Shown: piece after piece, positions 25,821 through 35,437 of the stretch
Numbering within the stretch: the first letter of the stretch is position 1
Layout of the letters: every line of letters begins with the position of its first letter
Assembly (NCBI GenBank): GCA_963797335.1
Contig: CAWCOU010000007.1
Coordinates: forward strand, 226,449 to 290,448
Length of the DNA: 64,000 bases
Direction of reading: 5' to 3'
From: CAWCOU01 sp963797335
GTDB taxonomy: Bacteria > Pseudomonadota > Gammaproteobacteria > JAURND01
Notes under the pieces: model-generated
Seen by the model: the letters and a program-made list of their open reading frames with translations, nothing else
What the model was told of the DNA's origin: nothing
Database searches by the model: none
Program-made: the position numbers and the translations under genes

Positions 25821-26564
25821 ATGGCTGCCATATTTATTTTTCTGGTTATCGTAACCGCAATTCTTTTTAGTTTGTTGCGATGGCAGAAGAGTACTATTTT
25901 CATGCTATTTGTTTTGTTAGTAAGCTATGTCGTCGTCGCTAATGGCATTCTTTCGGCGGTGTTGCTAACTAGACTACAGGCGCCGTTTGTAACTAAGTCG
26001 AGCATTGACTGGAAGGATAAAAATGCCATTGTCGTATTAGGAAATGGCGCTGTTAAGTTACCTGCTGAAAATGGCGTAAGACCGACCGCATTGGCGTATT
26101 CCAGGATTGTTCAGGCCGCGCAATTGTATTTTGAGTGTGTCAAAAGCGGTAAAAAATGTCACATAATTATTAGCGGTGGTGACACGGTTCATACTGGCGT
26201 ATCAGAAGCGATCAGCTATAAAGAGTTGTTGCAAACTTTAAATGTGCCGCCTGCTGATATCCGGGCTGAAGCACAAAGCCTTAATACTTTTCAGAATGCG
26301 AAGTTTACCGGCGCATTATTGAAACAGACCTCTTACGATGAGGTGATCTTGGTCACTTCCGGGTATCATTTGCAACGGTCTTTGCTTTATTTTTCCTATT
26401 TCGGCATTACAGCTAAACCTGTCTCCGCCGATTATTTTCAGTCTGACATAACCATTATCCCCAATAGTTTTAATTTTGTATTAACCGATCTGGCTTTGCA
26501 CGAATACGTGGGGATAATGAGGTTCTATGTTTATAATTTTCTTGGCTGGAATAAAAAGTCTTAG
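25821..26564 (+). CDS. DUF218 (YdcF/ElyC-like) membrane protein
   Basis: 247 residues from the ATG at 25821. Two N-terminal membrane segments (residues 1-45), then a DUF218 domain with AIVVLGNGA, IIISGGDT, and the helix-turn VTSGYHLQRS. ElyC/SanA-type members affect envelope integrity at low temperature or with vancomycin, but the reaction is unknown. In-frame starts at 25728 and 25770 exist but lie in repeat-like DNA and add no recognisable domain. No strong ribosome site is visible for any start. Confidence 0.75.
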   Translation: MAAIFIFLVIVTAILFSLLRWQKSTIFMLFVLLVSYVVVANGILSAVLLTRLQAPFVTKSSIDWKDKNAIVVLGNGAVKLPAENGVRPTALAYSRIVQAAQLYFECVKSGKKCHIIISGGDTVHTGVSEAISYKELLQTLNVPPADIRAEAQSLNTFQNAKFTGALLKQTSYDEVILVTSGYHLQRSLLYFSYFGITAKPVSADYFQSDITIIPNSFNFVLTDLALHEYVGIMRFYVYNFLGWNKKS

Positions 26565-26676
26565 ACTGAGGTAAGCCTCGAGACGCGTTAAAAACCACGC
26601 CGTTTAATATTCTCTGAACACGTACCTGATATAAAATAAAAACTCCCCCAACTGCCGCGGACGATTCGATCAAATC

Positions 26677-27420
26677 ATGCTAACGTTCAAAAAAATCCCA
26701 AAAAATCAAAATGATTTTATAAAAAATGCGTTCATGTTTGTGATAATGGGCTTTATCGTATATACCATGGCTTTGAATTTGATAAAGCCGATGATGCGAG
26801 CCATGTTTGAGTATAAGCCCACAACCTGCACAGTAATGGATAACAAAATACTGCAAAGCTACAGCGGGAGAACCACCAGTTATGATGCTAATTTTCTACT
26901 ATCTTATCAAGTTGCCAATCAAAATTATTCCCACTGGGCTCGCGGTGTTAGCGACAGCTATTCCCTTAAGTTACTAAGTGAAGACGCATTGGCTAGATAT
27001 AAAATTGGGAAAGTTTATCCCTGCTGGTATGACCCTAATGAGCCGGAAACGGTGGTGTTAAAACGTCCTTTTGATTTCAGCCAAGGAATATTATTGAATG
27101 GCATGGATATCCTGTATTCTGTTTTTTTCCCGGTGTTGGTGTTCATTTGGCTACGTATATTATTTCGCTTGGTACAATGGCTAAAAGGTGAAAAAACTCG
27201 GGCAATTCCCCAGGCATTTGTTTCGGCTGCCCCAGAAGAAAAACCTCTTTTTGCCGATAAAACCACGGCGCAGATAGAACCCATGCCACTGCAAAAACTG
27301 AAAGCATTACCAAAACGATTTAAACTCATTGGAATTAAAATAGTGGTTATTGTCCTCGTGGTGACTATTCATTATCTGCCTTTGGACGTCATTAAAAAAA
27401 GCTTTTCATTTTTATTCTAG
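26677..27420 (+). CDS. DUF3592-type membrane protein
   Basis: 247 residues: a membrane helix at about 18-38, a beta-rich extracytoplasmic domain with YDANFLLSYQV and YKIGKVYPCWYDPNEPETVVL, a second membrane helix at about 143-162 and a third at the C-terminus. The W-Y-D-P-x-x-P motif is typical of DUF3592. Function unknown. It overlaps the convergent fdxA gene by 9 bases. Confidence 0.65.
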   Translation: MLTFKKIPKNQNDFIKNAFMFVIMGFIVYTMALNLIKPMMRAMFEYKPTTCTVMDNKILQSYSGRTTSYDANFLLSYQVANQNYSHWARGVSDSYSLKLLSEDALARYKIGKVYPCWYDPNEPETVVLKRPFDFSQGILLNGMDILYSVFFPVLVFIWLRILFRLVQWLKGEKTRAIPQAFVSAAPEEKPLFADKTTAQIEPMPLQKLKALPKRFKLIGIKIVVIVLVVTIHYLPLDVIKKSFSFLF

Positions 27421-27747
27421 ATCCTCAGGGGTCAATGTGTTCAACTTATCAGCTACACCTTCCCACTGGGCAGCGTCGTCAGGTCCGGGTTTTTTAGCGG
27501 CAATAACCGGCCATTTTTTAGCCAATTTGGCATTGAGTTCGATAAAATGTTTCTGGCTCTCGGGCACATCGTCTTCGGCATAGATGGCGTCCACTGGGCA
27601 TTCCGGCACGCAGAGGTTGCAATCAATGCATTCATCGGGGTCAATCACCAGAAACTGTTTGCCTTCCCGGAAGCAATCGACCGGGCAGACTTCCACACAG
27701 TCCGTATATTTACAGCGGATACAGCTGTCAGTTACTACAAAGGTCAT
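27412..27747 (-). CDS. fdxA: 7Fe ferredoxin FdxA
   Basis: Small electron carrier with one [3Fe-4S] and one [4Fe-4S] cluster. The 111 residues start with FVVTDSCIRCKYTDCVEVCP and continue with DECIDCNLCVPECPVDAI, matching the Azotobacter FdI type. The C-terminal extension (AKKWPVI to LTPEDLE) is also typical. It has no redox partner gene beside it. The NfnAB-like fusion at 29094 could be one, but that is inference. Confidence 0.94.
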   Translation of the reverse strand: MTFVVTDSCIRCKYTDCVEVCPVDCFREGKQFLVIDPDECIDCNLCVPECPVDAIYAEDDVPESQKHFIELNAKLAKKWPVIAAKKPGPDDAAQWEGVADKLNTLTPEDLE

Positions 27748-27835
27748 GAAGTTCTCCTATAGAACTTTGTTTCTTTGAGTGGATTTATCTTACAATAAAG
27801 CCATGACGAGAGTCGAGCCTAAATAAAGAGGGGTT

Positions 27836-28060
27836 ATGGTTACACCAAATGACATAAAACAATGGATAGAGCAGGGGTTACCCGGCGCTCAGGCGGAGGT
27901 GACTGGCGATGGCGTGCATTTTGAGGCCAAAGTCGTCTATGCCGATTTCGCGGGTAAGAACATGTTGCAGCAGCATCGTATGGTCTACGAAGCGCTGGGG
28001 AACAAAATGGCAGCGGCTATTCACGCATTATCTTTACGCACCGTGATCGCTGAGAATTAA
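27836..28060 (+). CDS. ibaG: BolA-family protein (IbaG-like)
   Basis: 74 residues with the class II KH-like BolA fold. The GDGVHFEAKVV stretch resembles IbaG, and HRMVYEAL carries the conserved His/Tyr region. BolA proteins bind [2Fe-2S] clusters together with monothiol glutaredoxins. The gene directly downstream encodes such a glutaredoxin (21 bases apart), which supports the pairing. Confidence 0.88.
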   Translation: MVTPNDIKQWIEQGLPGAQAEVTGDGVHFEAKVVYADFAGKNMLQQHRMVYEALGNKMAAAIHALSLRTVIAEN

Positions 28061-28081
28061 AACACTATTTCTGAGGTCAAT

Positions 28082-28420
28082 ATGAACAACGTCGCAGAAC
28101 GCATCAAGCAGCAATTATCGGATCACGCCATTGTTTTGTACATGAAAGGTACCCCGGTTTTCCCCCAATGCGGCTTCTCAGCCAAAGCCGTCGGTATTCT
28201 AAAGGAATGTTTAAAAACGACAAAATTATCGACTGACAACGTTTTATACGTAAACGTATTAGAAGACGACAGCATTCGCGAAGGCATTAAGCAATACGGC
28301 CAATGGCCGACCATCCCACAGCTCTACATCCAGGGCGAACTTGTTGGCGGCAGTGATATCCTAGCAGAACTGCAAACCACCGGTGAACTAGAAAAAATGA
28401 TACAAGCCTGCACAAAATAG
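28082..28420 (+). CDS. grxD: Monothiol glutaredoxin GrxD
   Basis: 112 residues. Carries or delivers [2Fe-2S] clusters using glutathione and the CGFS active site (KGTPVFPQCGFSAKAV). WPTIPQLYIQGELVGGSDI is the glutathione-binding part. Forms an operon with the BolA-type gene upstream, as in many bacteria. Confidence 0.95.
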   Translation: MNNVAERIKQQLSDHAIVLYMKGTPVFPQCGFSAKAVGILKECLKTTKLSTDNVLYVNVLEDDSIREGIKQYGQWPTIPQLYIQGELVGGSDILAELQTTGELEKMIQACTK

Positions 28421-28434
28421 CCCACCATAAAAGC

Positions 28435-28755
28435 CTAGGGTATGCACACATCTTTTTTAGTCAACTGTGAGTAGGCACCGGATTAATGATTAGCACTGTA
28501 AACCCCCTAGGGTATGCACACATCTTTTTTAGTCAACTGTGAGTGAGTATTAGATTAGGGGTTAGCACTGTAAACCCCCTCTCCCGCGCGAGGGGCTTGA
28601 ATAAAAGCTCTGAACTTGTTCGCGGGAGAGGGTTGGGGAGAGGGCGAATGGATAGCGCGAGACTTTACCCTCTCCCCCAATCCTTTCCCGCGAATAGGTT
28701 TGCAGCTTTTGCCCAAACTCCTCGCGCGGGGAGAGGGGGCTTACAGTGCTAACCC
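28435..28755. repeat. 300-bp inverted-repeat element, copy A (left end doubled, right end lost)
   Basis: The left end CTAGGGTATGCACACATC starts at 28435 and again at 28507, so the first 72 bases are tandemly duplicated. The body contains the internal inverted repeat CTCTCCCGCGCGAGG. The right terminal repeat is missing: similarity ends at the GTGCTAACCC near 28755. Copies B (46045) and C (57862) are intact. Confidence 0.85.
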
Positions 28756-28922
28756 TCGGTCTTCAACTCAACCTTTACTGGCTTATCTCTTAGCAAATAA
28801 ATCGCTTCATACTTCGCTTTCTCCGCCTCCTGGGAGGCCGAAGGCGCATGAGTTTCGTCAAATTCCGCGCAAAACAAATCGATGCCACTGACAAAATGCC
28901 TATTTTTTTTGTGCTTCAACAT
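28749..28922 (-). CDS. Small hypothetical protein at the edge of repeat copy A
   Basis: 57 residues from the ATG at 28922 (a longer start at 28946 is possible). The middle (RHFVSGIDLFCAEFDE) looks like real protein, but I do not recognise it. Its last codons lie in the end of the repeat element. It may be a gene truncated by the repeat or a chance frame. Confidence 0.3.
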   Translation of the reverse strand: MLKHKKNRHFVSGIDLFCAEFDETHAPSASQEAEKAKYEAIYLLRDKPVKVELKTEG

Positions 28923-29093
28923 AAATGACCCCAAGAAAAGATCCAAATCTTGTGCCCAAATCTAACGGATCCAAAGCCTATCGTCAACGAATCCACTATA
29001 ATCTAGAAAATGAAATATCGGCGAAGGTCTTGACAGTAACCCATGCACAGTGTCTCATAACAACTTCTTAGGAAAGAATGACTTCAGACCACA

Positions 29094-32000
29094 ATGCCAA
29101 ACCCAACATTGCAACTTAAAGACGCTGAATTTAAGGACTTATTCAACCCGCATTGGCTTAAACAACTGGACGAACGATTTCTACACCGTTTAAAAGCCGA
29201 AAACCTGCAGTTGCATAACGACTTAATGGCTTTTCGACAGCAAACCCGGCCATTTGCCCCCTTAGCCGTCAGCGCCCTATTATTAGCGTGCGCACCCTTG
29301 CTAGAAGAGTTCATCGCCGAATTATTTTCCATACAAAAAGAACTCGCCCAATCCGCCCAGGCAACATTATCCCAAAAGCCCATTTTCGCCTTCAAACAAT
29401 GGTTCGTACAACGCAACGCCCGTCGTCGCCTCCTCAAACAGGAAACCATAGAATCATTTGCCGACCTCCACCAATGGCTACTCGGTGCCTTAACCGCATC
29501 ATCAATACCCACCGATGACCTGGAAATGGCCGTTTCACTACTAGCCCAGCAATACTTACAGCAACCAGACATCCACACTATTCAAATAGAACAACTCACC
29601 CGCTGGTGTATGCGGGCCCTGACCGATCCAGAAGGCCAAGCCGTGGTCAAAGGCTGGGTTAGCTTCCTACTCCCGCAGAAAATTGATTACTACCAATTAG
29701 TGCCTTTGCAACCGGTCGTCGATGATCCCATCGGTCGGCTAGAAGGGCCGACCGACCGCTTCCGCATCCGCGATGGTTTTACCTTGACCGACCCGCGCAT
29801 GACTCCGCGTCAGGTATTAAACGAAATCGACTATTGCGTTTATTGCCACGAAAAAGAAGGTGATTTTTGTTCCAAGGGATTTCCCGTCAAAAAAGGCGAG
29901 CCGGAAAAAGGCTTAAAAACTAACCCACTCGGTGAAGTACAAACTGGTTGTCCCTTAGAAGAAAAAATCTCCGAAATGCACGTCTTGAAAAAAGAAGGCT
30001 ATACCATCGCCGCCCTAGCCATGATTATGGTCGACAACCCCATGTGCCCGGCCACTGGTCATCGCATTTGCAACGATTGCATGAAAGGTTGTATTTATCA
30101 AAAACAAGACCCCGTCAATATCCCACAAACTGAAACCGGAATTTTCACCGATGCCTTAGCCCTGCCTTGGGGAGTCGAAATCTACGACCTATTGACTCGC
30201 TGGAACCCATTACGCCCGCACCAATGGGTGGCTAAGCCTTACAACGGACAAAAGGTATTGGTCATGGGTATGGGGCCGGCCGGTTTTTCGTTAGCACATC
30301 ACTTATTGATGGAGGGCTGTGCGGTCGTCGGCACGGATGGTTTGAAGATTGAGCCTTTACCAGCCCGATACCAAGAACAACCTATTTATAGTTATGAGGA
30401 CATCAAAGAACATTTAGATACACGCATCATGGCCGGTTTTGGTGGTGTCGCTGAATATGGCATCACGGTTCGTTGGGATAAAAATTTTCTGAAATTAATT
30501 TACATTAGCTTAGTGCGTCGACCTTATTTCCAAGTATTTGGCGGTGTGCGGTTTGGTGGCACATTAACCGTGGAAGATGTCTGGGATTTAGGCTTCGACC
30601 ATATGGCCATTGCCGTGGGTGCTGGTTTACCGAAAGCATTACCGGTACCGGGCAGTCTGGCGCCTGGTATGCGGCAAGCCAATGATTTTCTCATGGCTTT
30701 GCAGTTGACGGGGGCCGCTAAAAAAAACAGTTTGGCCAATCTTCAGGTTCGCTTACCGGCCGTCGTCATCGGTGGTGGTTTAACCGGAATTGATACGGCT
30801 ACCGAAGTGCAGGCGTATTACATCAATCAAGTGGAAAAAACTTTAAGCCGTTACGAGAAGCTCACCGAAGTGCTGGGGGAAGCGAGATTAAGCGAGCAAT
30901 TTGATGATCACAGTTATGAAATTTTAAACGAATTTCTAACCCACGGCCAACAAGTGCGCCAAGAACGCGAAGCGGCTTTCGCCGAACATCGCGAAGCCAA
31001 TTTTTTGCCCTTACTGCGACGTTGGGGTGGGGTGACCGTCGCCTATCGGCGCTTGATGCGTGAATCACCCGCGTATATCCGTAATCACGAAGAAGTGATC
31101 AAGGCGTTGGAAGAAGGCATTTATTATGCTGAAGGTTTAAATCCCAAGGCGGTGCGTTTAGACGAATACGGTCACGTCGAAGCCTTGGTCAGCCAATCGC
31201 AATTCTATGACGAGCAAGGGGCTTGGGTTGCCAGTGATGAAGAACATATTTTACCGGCGCGTTCGATTTTTGTCGCCACCGGGGCTAAGCCCAATATTGC
31301 CTATGAATTTGAACACCGAGGCACGTTTCATCGCGAAGGATTTGAATACCAGGCCTACAACAGTAATGGCGAACTGCACGCGGTGCACCCGCACGGCCAC
31401 TGCAAAATCGAGAATTTTGGCGCCTTCACCAGCTATCAACAAAACGGTCATCGCGTCACTTTTTTAGGTGATACCCATCCTGTCTTCCATGGTAGTGTGG
31501 TAAAAGCCATTGCTTCGGCTAAACGCACCTACCCCAAAATCCTGCACGTATTAGGGGCAGCGGTGCAGGCGGTGGGCGATGAGCGTGAATACCAAACCTT
31601 CGCTGAGCGTATGAAGGAACAATTTAACGCCCACATGATGTCGATTACTCGTCATACGCCCAGCGTGGTCGAAATTCAAATTAAAGCCCCGATGGCCGTT
31701 CGTAATTTTTACCCCGGCCATTTTTATCGATTACAAAATTTTGAAACCTTATCCAAAACCGTCGGTGATACCTTGTTGCAAACCGAAGGCACGGCCATAT
31801 TGGGCGCAAAAGCCGATAAAGCCACAGGCATGTTGTCATTATTAGTGATAGAGCAGGGCGCCAGTTCGCGTTTATTTGCGACCTTACAACCCAATGAGCC
31901 TGTGGCGCTCATGGGCCCGACGGGCGTGCGCACGAAAATTCCGCAAGGCCAGGAAACGGTGCTGGTGGTCGGTGGTCGCACTTGCGCGGCGCAATTATTA

Positions 32001-32612
32001 TCGTTAGGTCCGGCACTGCGTGAAGCTGGGAATCGGGTATTAGCGGTATTAAGTTTTAAAACACGAGACGAAGTTTTTCTTCAATCGGAATTGGAATTGG
32101 CAGCGGATAAAATTGTCTGGGTCACTCAATACGGTGAAACCATTACGCCAACCCGACCGCAAGATCGAGCGTTGACTGCGGATATTGTCTCCGCTTTGAC
32201 GCGCTACGCCAGTGATGCGTTGGATGAGCCAGAAGCCCAAGAACTACCTTTTCACACCGTGGATCGTGTCTTGCTGATGGGTAAATATCGCTTCATGCGC
32301 TTAATGCATATGGCTGTACATACCGTTTTAAAAGACGCCTTCGTCAAGAAACCTGCATTTATTGCTGCCGTATTTGGGCCTATGCAATGTATGCTGAAAG
32401 GCGTGTGTGCCCAATGTTTAAATTGGCAGATAGATCCGGCGACGGGTAAGCGAACCAAAGCGGTGTTCACCTGTTCTTGGCAAAGCCAACCGTTTGAAAT
32501 GGTCGATATGGATAATTTGCAAGAGCGATTGCAACAAAATCGCAGTCAGGAGATTCTTACCACGTTATGGTTGGATTATTTGTTGACGCATTACCAAATC
32601 CAACGAGTGTAG
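29094..32612 (+). CDS. NfnB-NfnA-like iron-sulfur flavoprotein fusion
   Basis: 1172 residues. Residues 1-235 are helical and unrecognised. Residues 248-333 hold eight cysteines (248, 251, 259, 286, 318, 326, 329, 333) resembling the two [4Fe-4S] sites of GltD/NfnB. An FAD Rossmann motif (GMGPAGFSLAHH) starts near 392, and a second nucleotide motif, VVIGGGLTGIDTATE, near 560. From about 850 the protein resembles the ferredoxin-reductase-like NfnA/PyrK subunit: a flavin barrel, an NAD(P) motif VLVVGGRTCAAQLL, and a [2Fe-2S] set at C1099, C1105, C1108 and C1127. Together it looks like both subunits of an electron-bifurcating NADH-dependent ferredoxin:NADP oxidoreductase in one chain. The bifurcating activity is inference. 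Confidence 0.75.
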   Translation: MPNPTLQLKDAEFKDLFNPHWLKQLDERFLHRLKAENLQLHNDLMAFRQQTRPFAPLAVSALLLACAPLLEEFIAELFSIQKELAQSAQATLSQKPIFAFKQWFVQRNARRRLLKQETIESFADLHQWLLGALTASSIPTDDLEMAVSLLAQQYLQQPDIHTIQIEQLTRWCMRALTDPEGQAVVKGWVSFLLPQKIDYYQLVPLQPVVDDPIGRLEGPTDRFRIRDGFTLTDPRMTPRQVLNEIDYCVYCHEKEGDFCSKGFPVKKGEPEKGLKTNPLGEVQTGCPLEEKISEMHVLKKEGYTIAALAMIMVDNPMCPATGHRICNDCMKGCIYQKQDPVNIPQTETGIFTDALALPWGVEIYDLLTRWNPLRPHQWVAKPYNGQKVLVMGMGPAGFSLAHHLLMEGCAVVGTDGLKIEPLPARYQEQPIYSYEDIKEHLDTRIMAGFGGVAEYGITVRWDKNFLKLIYISLVRRPYFQVFGGVRFGGTLTVEDVWDLGFDHMAIAVGAGLPKALPVPGSLAPGMRQANDFLMALQLTGAAKKNSLANLQVRLPAVVIGGGLTGIDTATEVQAYYINQVEKTLSRYEKLTEVLGEARLSEQFDDHSYEILNEFLTHGQQVRQEREAAFAEHREANFLPLLRRWGGVTVAYRRLMRESPAYIRNHEEVIKALEEGIYYAEGLNPKAVRLDEYGHVEALVSQSQFYDEQGAWVASDEEHILPARSIFVATGAKPNIAYEFEHRGTFHREGFEYQAYNSNGELHAVHPHGHCKIENFGAFTSYQQNGHRVTFLGDTHPVFHGSVVKAIASAKRTYPKILHVLGAAVQAVGDEREYQTFAERMKEQFNAHMMSITRHTPSVVEIQIKAPMAVRNFYPGHFYRLQNFETLSKTVGDTLLQTEGTAILGAKADKATGMLSLLVIEQGASSRLFATLQPNEPVALMGPTGVRTKIPQGQETVLVVGGRTCAAQLLSLGPALREAGNRVLAVLSFKTRDEVFLQSELELAADKIVWVTQYGETITPTRPQDRALTADIVSALTRYASDALDEPEAQELPFHTVDRVLLMGKYRFMRLMHMAVHTVLKDAFVKKPAFIAAVFGPMQCMLKGVCAQCLNWQIDPATGKRTKAVFTCSWQSQPFEMVDMDNLQERLQQNRSQEILTTLWLDYLLTHYQIQRV

Positions 32613-32616
32613 ACTC

Positions 32617-34155
32617 ATGAGTAAAAGTCTTTTCCGTTCGACGACACTGGTTTCGGGAATGACATCCATCTCCCGTATACTGGGTTTTCTGCGGGATATG
32701 TTAGTGGCACAATTCTTTGGCGCCACCCCGGCTATCGATGCGTTTTACGTGGCGTTTCGAATTCCTAATTTCATGCGCGGCTTATTCGCAGAGGGTGCAT
32801 TTGCGCAAGCGTTTGTGCCGGTGCTATCCGAATACCGCCAAAAACGATCATTCACGGAAGTGCGGCAATTTATTAGCCGCATGCAAGGCACTTTGGGATT
32901 GGCGCTGTGTGTGATAGTCGCGCTGGCCTTATTATTTACGCCGGTAATAACCACTTTATTCGCGCCCGGTTTCACCCACGACCCACATCGCTTTGCGCTA
33001 GCCACGCATATGCTGCGCATTACTTTTCCTTACCTACTGCTCATTTCATTAACGGCATTTTATGGCGCCATTTTAAATTCGTATGGATTTTTTGGTATAC
33101 CCTCGTTTACCCCGGTATTGCTTAATGTGGTCATGATTATAGCCGCTATCGTCGGCGCGAAATTTTCATCACAACCGGTGGTGGTGTTGGCGTGGGGTGT
33201 GCTGATCGCTGGTTTTTGTCAGTTAATTTTTCAATTACCCTTTTTGTATTTTCGTGACCTTCTGGTATTACCGCGTTTGGTTTGGCAGGATGAAGGCGTG
33301 CGTCGCGTGCTTAAACTTTTGGTCCCGGCCTTATTCGGGGTTTCTGTGGCGCAGATCAGTTTATTAATTGATACATTATTTGCCTCATTCTTACCCACTG
33401 GTAGCATCACTTGGTTGTATTATTCCGATCGATTAACCTATTTTCCGTTGGGAATTTTCGGGGTGGCATTGGCGACGGTGGTGTTACCTCATCTCTCGCG
33501 TCAACACGCCGATCGTTCCGTGGTCGAGTTCTCAGCGGTGTTGGATTGGGCATTGCGATGCGTATTAGTGATAGCCATCCCGGCAGGCATTGGTTTATTT
33601 GTGTTAGCAGCGCCCTTATTTACCACTTTATTTAAATACGGCCACTTTACCGCCCACGATGTCATGATGGCCAGCCGCAGTTTGCGGGCTTATGCCTTTG
33701 GGTTGCCGGCGTTTATGTTGGTGAAAGTGTTGGCCTCCGGTTATTATTCTCGCCAAGATATTAAAGGGCCGGTGCGGATTGCCGTTATTGCCTTAGTGGC
33801 GAACATGGTGTTCAATTTTTTACTAATTGTACCATTAGCTCATGCCGGGCTTGCTTTAGCGACCTCGTTGTCTTCCAGTTTAAATGCGTTATTATTGTTT
33901 TGGGGTTTACGTAAGCATAAAATTTTTACTCCGCAACCGGGATGGTGGCTTTATTTACTACGATTATTAGCCGCGGGATTCGTGATGGCTGCTTTAGTCA
34001 TCTGGTTAAATCCACAGCCACCTGTTTGGTCAACCTGGCACTGGCATCATCGATTAGGATATTTAGCCTTTTTATTGGTATTGGCCGTGGTCAGTTACCT
34101 AGTCTGCTTAAGAATAACTGGGTTGCGATTGCAAGACTTCCGAGGCAAAAAATAA
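32617..34155 (+). CDS. murJ: Lipid II flippase MurJ
   Basis: Inner-membrane MOP-superfamily protein that flips the peptidoglycan precursor lipid II. 512 residues with 13-14 hydrophobic helices. N-terminal SMTSISRILGFLRDMLVAQFFG-like region is typical, with R-I-P-N-F-M-R-G-L-F-A-E-G-A-F in helix 2 carrying essential Arg/Asp positions. It starts 4 bases after the flavoprotein stop and is followed by ribF after 15 bases. Confidence 0.95.
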   Translation: MSKSLFRSTTLVSGMTSISRILGFLRDMLVAQFFGATPAIDAFYVAFRIPNFMRGLFAEGAFAQAFVPVLSEYRQKRSFTEVRQFISRMQGTLGLALCVIVALALLFTPVITTLFAPGFTHDPHRFALATHMLRITFPYLLLISLTAFYGAILNSYGFFGIPSFTPVLLNVVMIIAAIVGAKFSSQPVVVLAWGVLIAGFCQLIFQLPFLYFRDLLVLPRLVWQDEGVRRVLKLLVPALFGVSVAQISLLIDTLFASFLPTGSITWLYYSDRLTYFPLGIFGVALATVVLPHLSRQHADRSVVEFSAVLDWALRCVLVIAIPAGIGLFVLAAPLFTTLFKYGHFTAHDVMMASRSLRAYAFGLPAFMLVKVLASGYYSRQDIKGPVRIAVIALVANMVFNFLLIVPLAHAGLALATSLSSSLNALLLFWGLRKHKIFTPQPGWWLYLLRLLAAGFVMAALVIWLNPQPPVWSTWHWHHRLGYLAFLLVLAVVSYLVCLRITGLRLQDFRGKK

Positions 34156-34170
34156 TACGAGGTAGCTAAT

Positions 34171-35109
34171 GTGTTAAAATTGATCCGCGGTATCCATAAT
34201 ATCCCTGCCCATTTTCCTCCCTGCGTGGCTACCATTGGTAATTTTGATGGGGTTCATCGCGGCCATCAGCAATTGTTGCAACGCCTAATAGAAAAAAGCA
34301 AGGCCACGGGTTTTCCCTCGCTATTAATCACCTTTGAACCGCAGCCGAATGAATATTTCTCTCAGCAAACTATTCCGCCACGGTTGATGCGTTTGAGAGA
34401 AAAGTGGCAGGTCCTGCAAGAATTGGGCTTGGATTATTTGTTGTGTTTGTGCTTCGATCAAAAGCTGGCAGAAATGCCTGCTGAAGAGTTTGTCCAGAAG
34501 ATATTGGTCGCTCAATTGCACGTGACCTATGTCTTAGTGGGTGATGATTTTCGTTTTGGTTATCAGCGGCAGGGGAATATTAGGTTATTGCAGCAATTAG
34601 GCGAAGTGTATGGTTTTTCAGCGGAGGCAATGCCGACATTTTATGAGGCGGGCCAACGCGTCAGTAGTTCCTATGTTCGAAAAGCACTGATGGCCGCCGA
34701 TATTGCCTTGACTGAAGAATTACTCGGCCGTGATTACGGACTTTCAGGCAAGGTGGCGCACGGTGATAAACTCGGTCGAGTCCTAGGCTTCCCCACGGCG
34801 AATGTCTTCCTTCATCGCAAAGCCGTTCCTGTCCACGGAATTTTTGCCGTGAAAACCTATGGTTTAGAAAATGAACCTGTCTACGGCGTTGCCAATGTCG
34901 GCAATCGACCGTCCGTCGGTGGCGGCCGCACCATATTAGAAGTGCATTTGTTTAATTTCGATCAGATTATTTACGGTAAACGCATCTACGTGGAATTTAT
35001 TCATAAATTGCGCGATGAAGAATACTACCCTTCCCTAGAATTACTATGCGAACAGATCGCCATTGATGTCCAACAAGCAAAGGCTTATTTTGCAAAAAAT
35101 AACCGCTAG
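34171..35109 (+). CDS. ribF: Bifunctional riboflavin kinase/FAD synthetase
   Basis: Makes FMN and FAD from riboflavin. 312 residues. The nucleotidyltransferase half has TIGNFDGVHRGHQQLL and the riboflavin kinase half has GRVLGFPTANV and NVGNRPSVGGG. GTG at 34171 is the start: the overlapping ATG at 34169 meets a stop within three codons, and GAGGTAG gives a good ribosome site. Grouping with murJ is common in proteobacteria. Confidence 0.95.
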   Translation: MLKLIRGIHNIPAHFPPCVATIGNFDGVHRGHQQLLQRLIEKSKATGFPSLLITFEPQPNEYFSQQTIPPRLMRLREKWQVLQELGLDYLLCLCFDQKLAEMPAEEFVQKILVAQLHVTYVLVGDDFRFGYQRQGNIRLLQQLGEVYGFSAEAMPTFYEAGQRVSSSYVRKALMAADIALTEELLGRDYGLSGKVAHGDKLGRVLGFPTANVFLHRKAVPVHGIFAVKTYGLENEPVYGVANVGNRPSVGGGRTILEVHLFNFDQIIYGKRIYVEFIHKLRDEEYYPSLELLCEQIAIDVQQAKAYFAKNNR

Positions 35110-35307
35110 TTAAGCCACATTCTTGAATATGGGTTTTACCTTTTTGTGAATTCGGCGGGCATGCCATAGATCCCAGTCTCGTTGCAGATTAAGCCAGAAT
35201 TCTGGCTCTATATTAAATGCATCAGCGAATGTTAGCGCTGAGTCTGCACTTACGCCACGATGAGAATTTATAATTTCATTTAATGTGTTGTATACCGAGA
35301 TTCGATA
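35110..35307 (-). pseudogene. HigA-type antitoxin, 3' remnant
   Basis: A minus-strand frame of about 65 codons ending at 35110 matches the C-terminal two thirds of HigA/XRE antitoxins: NTLNEIINSHRGVSADSAL, then the conserved NIEPEFWLNLQRDWDL. There is no start codon. The N-terminal part is replaced by a CCCTCCC/GGGGGAG repeat-like sequence at about 35325-35395. No HigB toxin gene is present. This looks like an antitoxin gene cut by a repeat insertion next to tRNA-Arg. Confidence 0.65.
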
Positions 35308-35437
35308 TAAGTAAAGTGAAAATCCCTCCCGGAGTGGCTCCCCCTTTAAGAATCTACCTTTTAACAGGGTGGCCTTGAATTTCCCTAACAGCAGTGTTGA
35401 AACTCTCCCACCAATGCGGTATAAAATGACAGGCTAT

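Noticed and set aside
28435..28506. CRISPR-like direct repeats
   Set aside because: The repeated 72-base unit occurs only twice, without spacers, and is the doubled end of the 300-bp element. No cas genes or spaced repeats were seen in the window.
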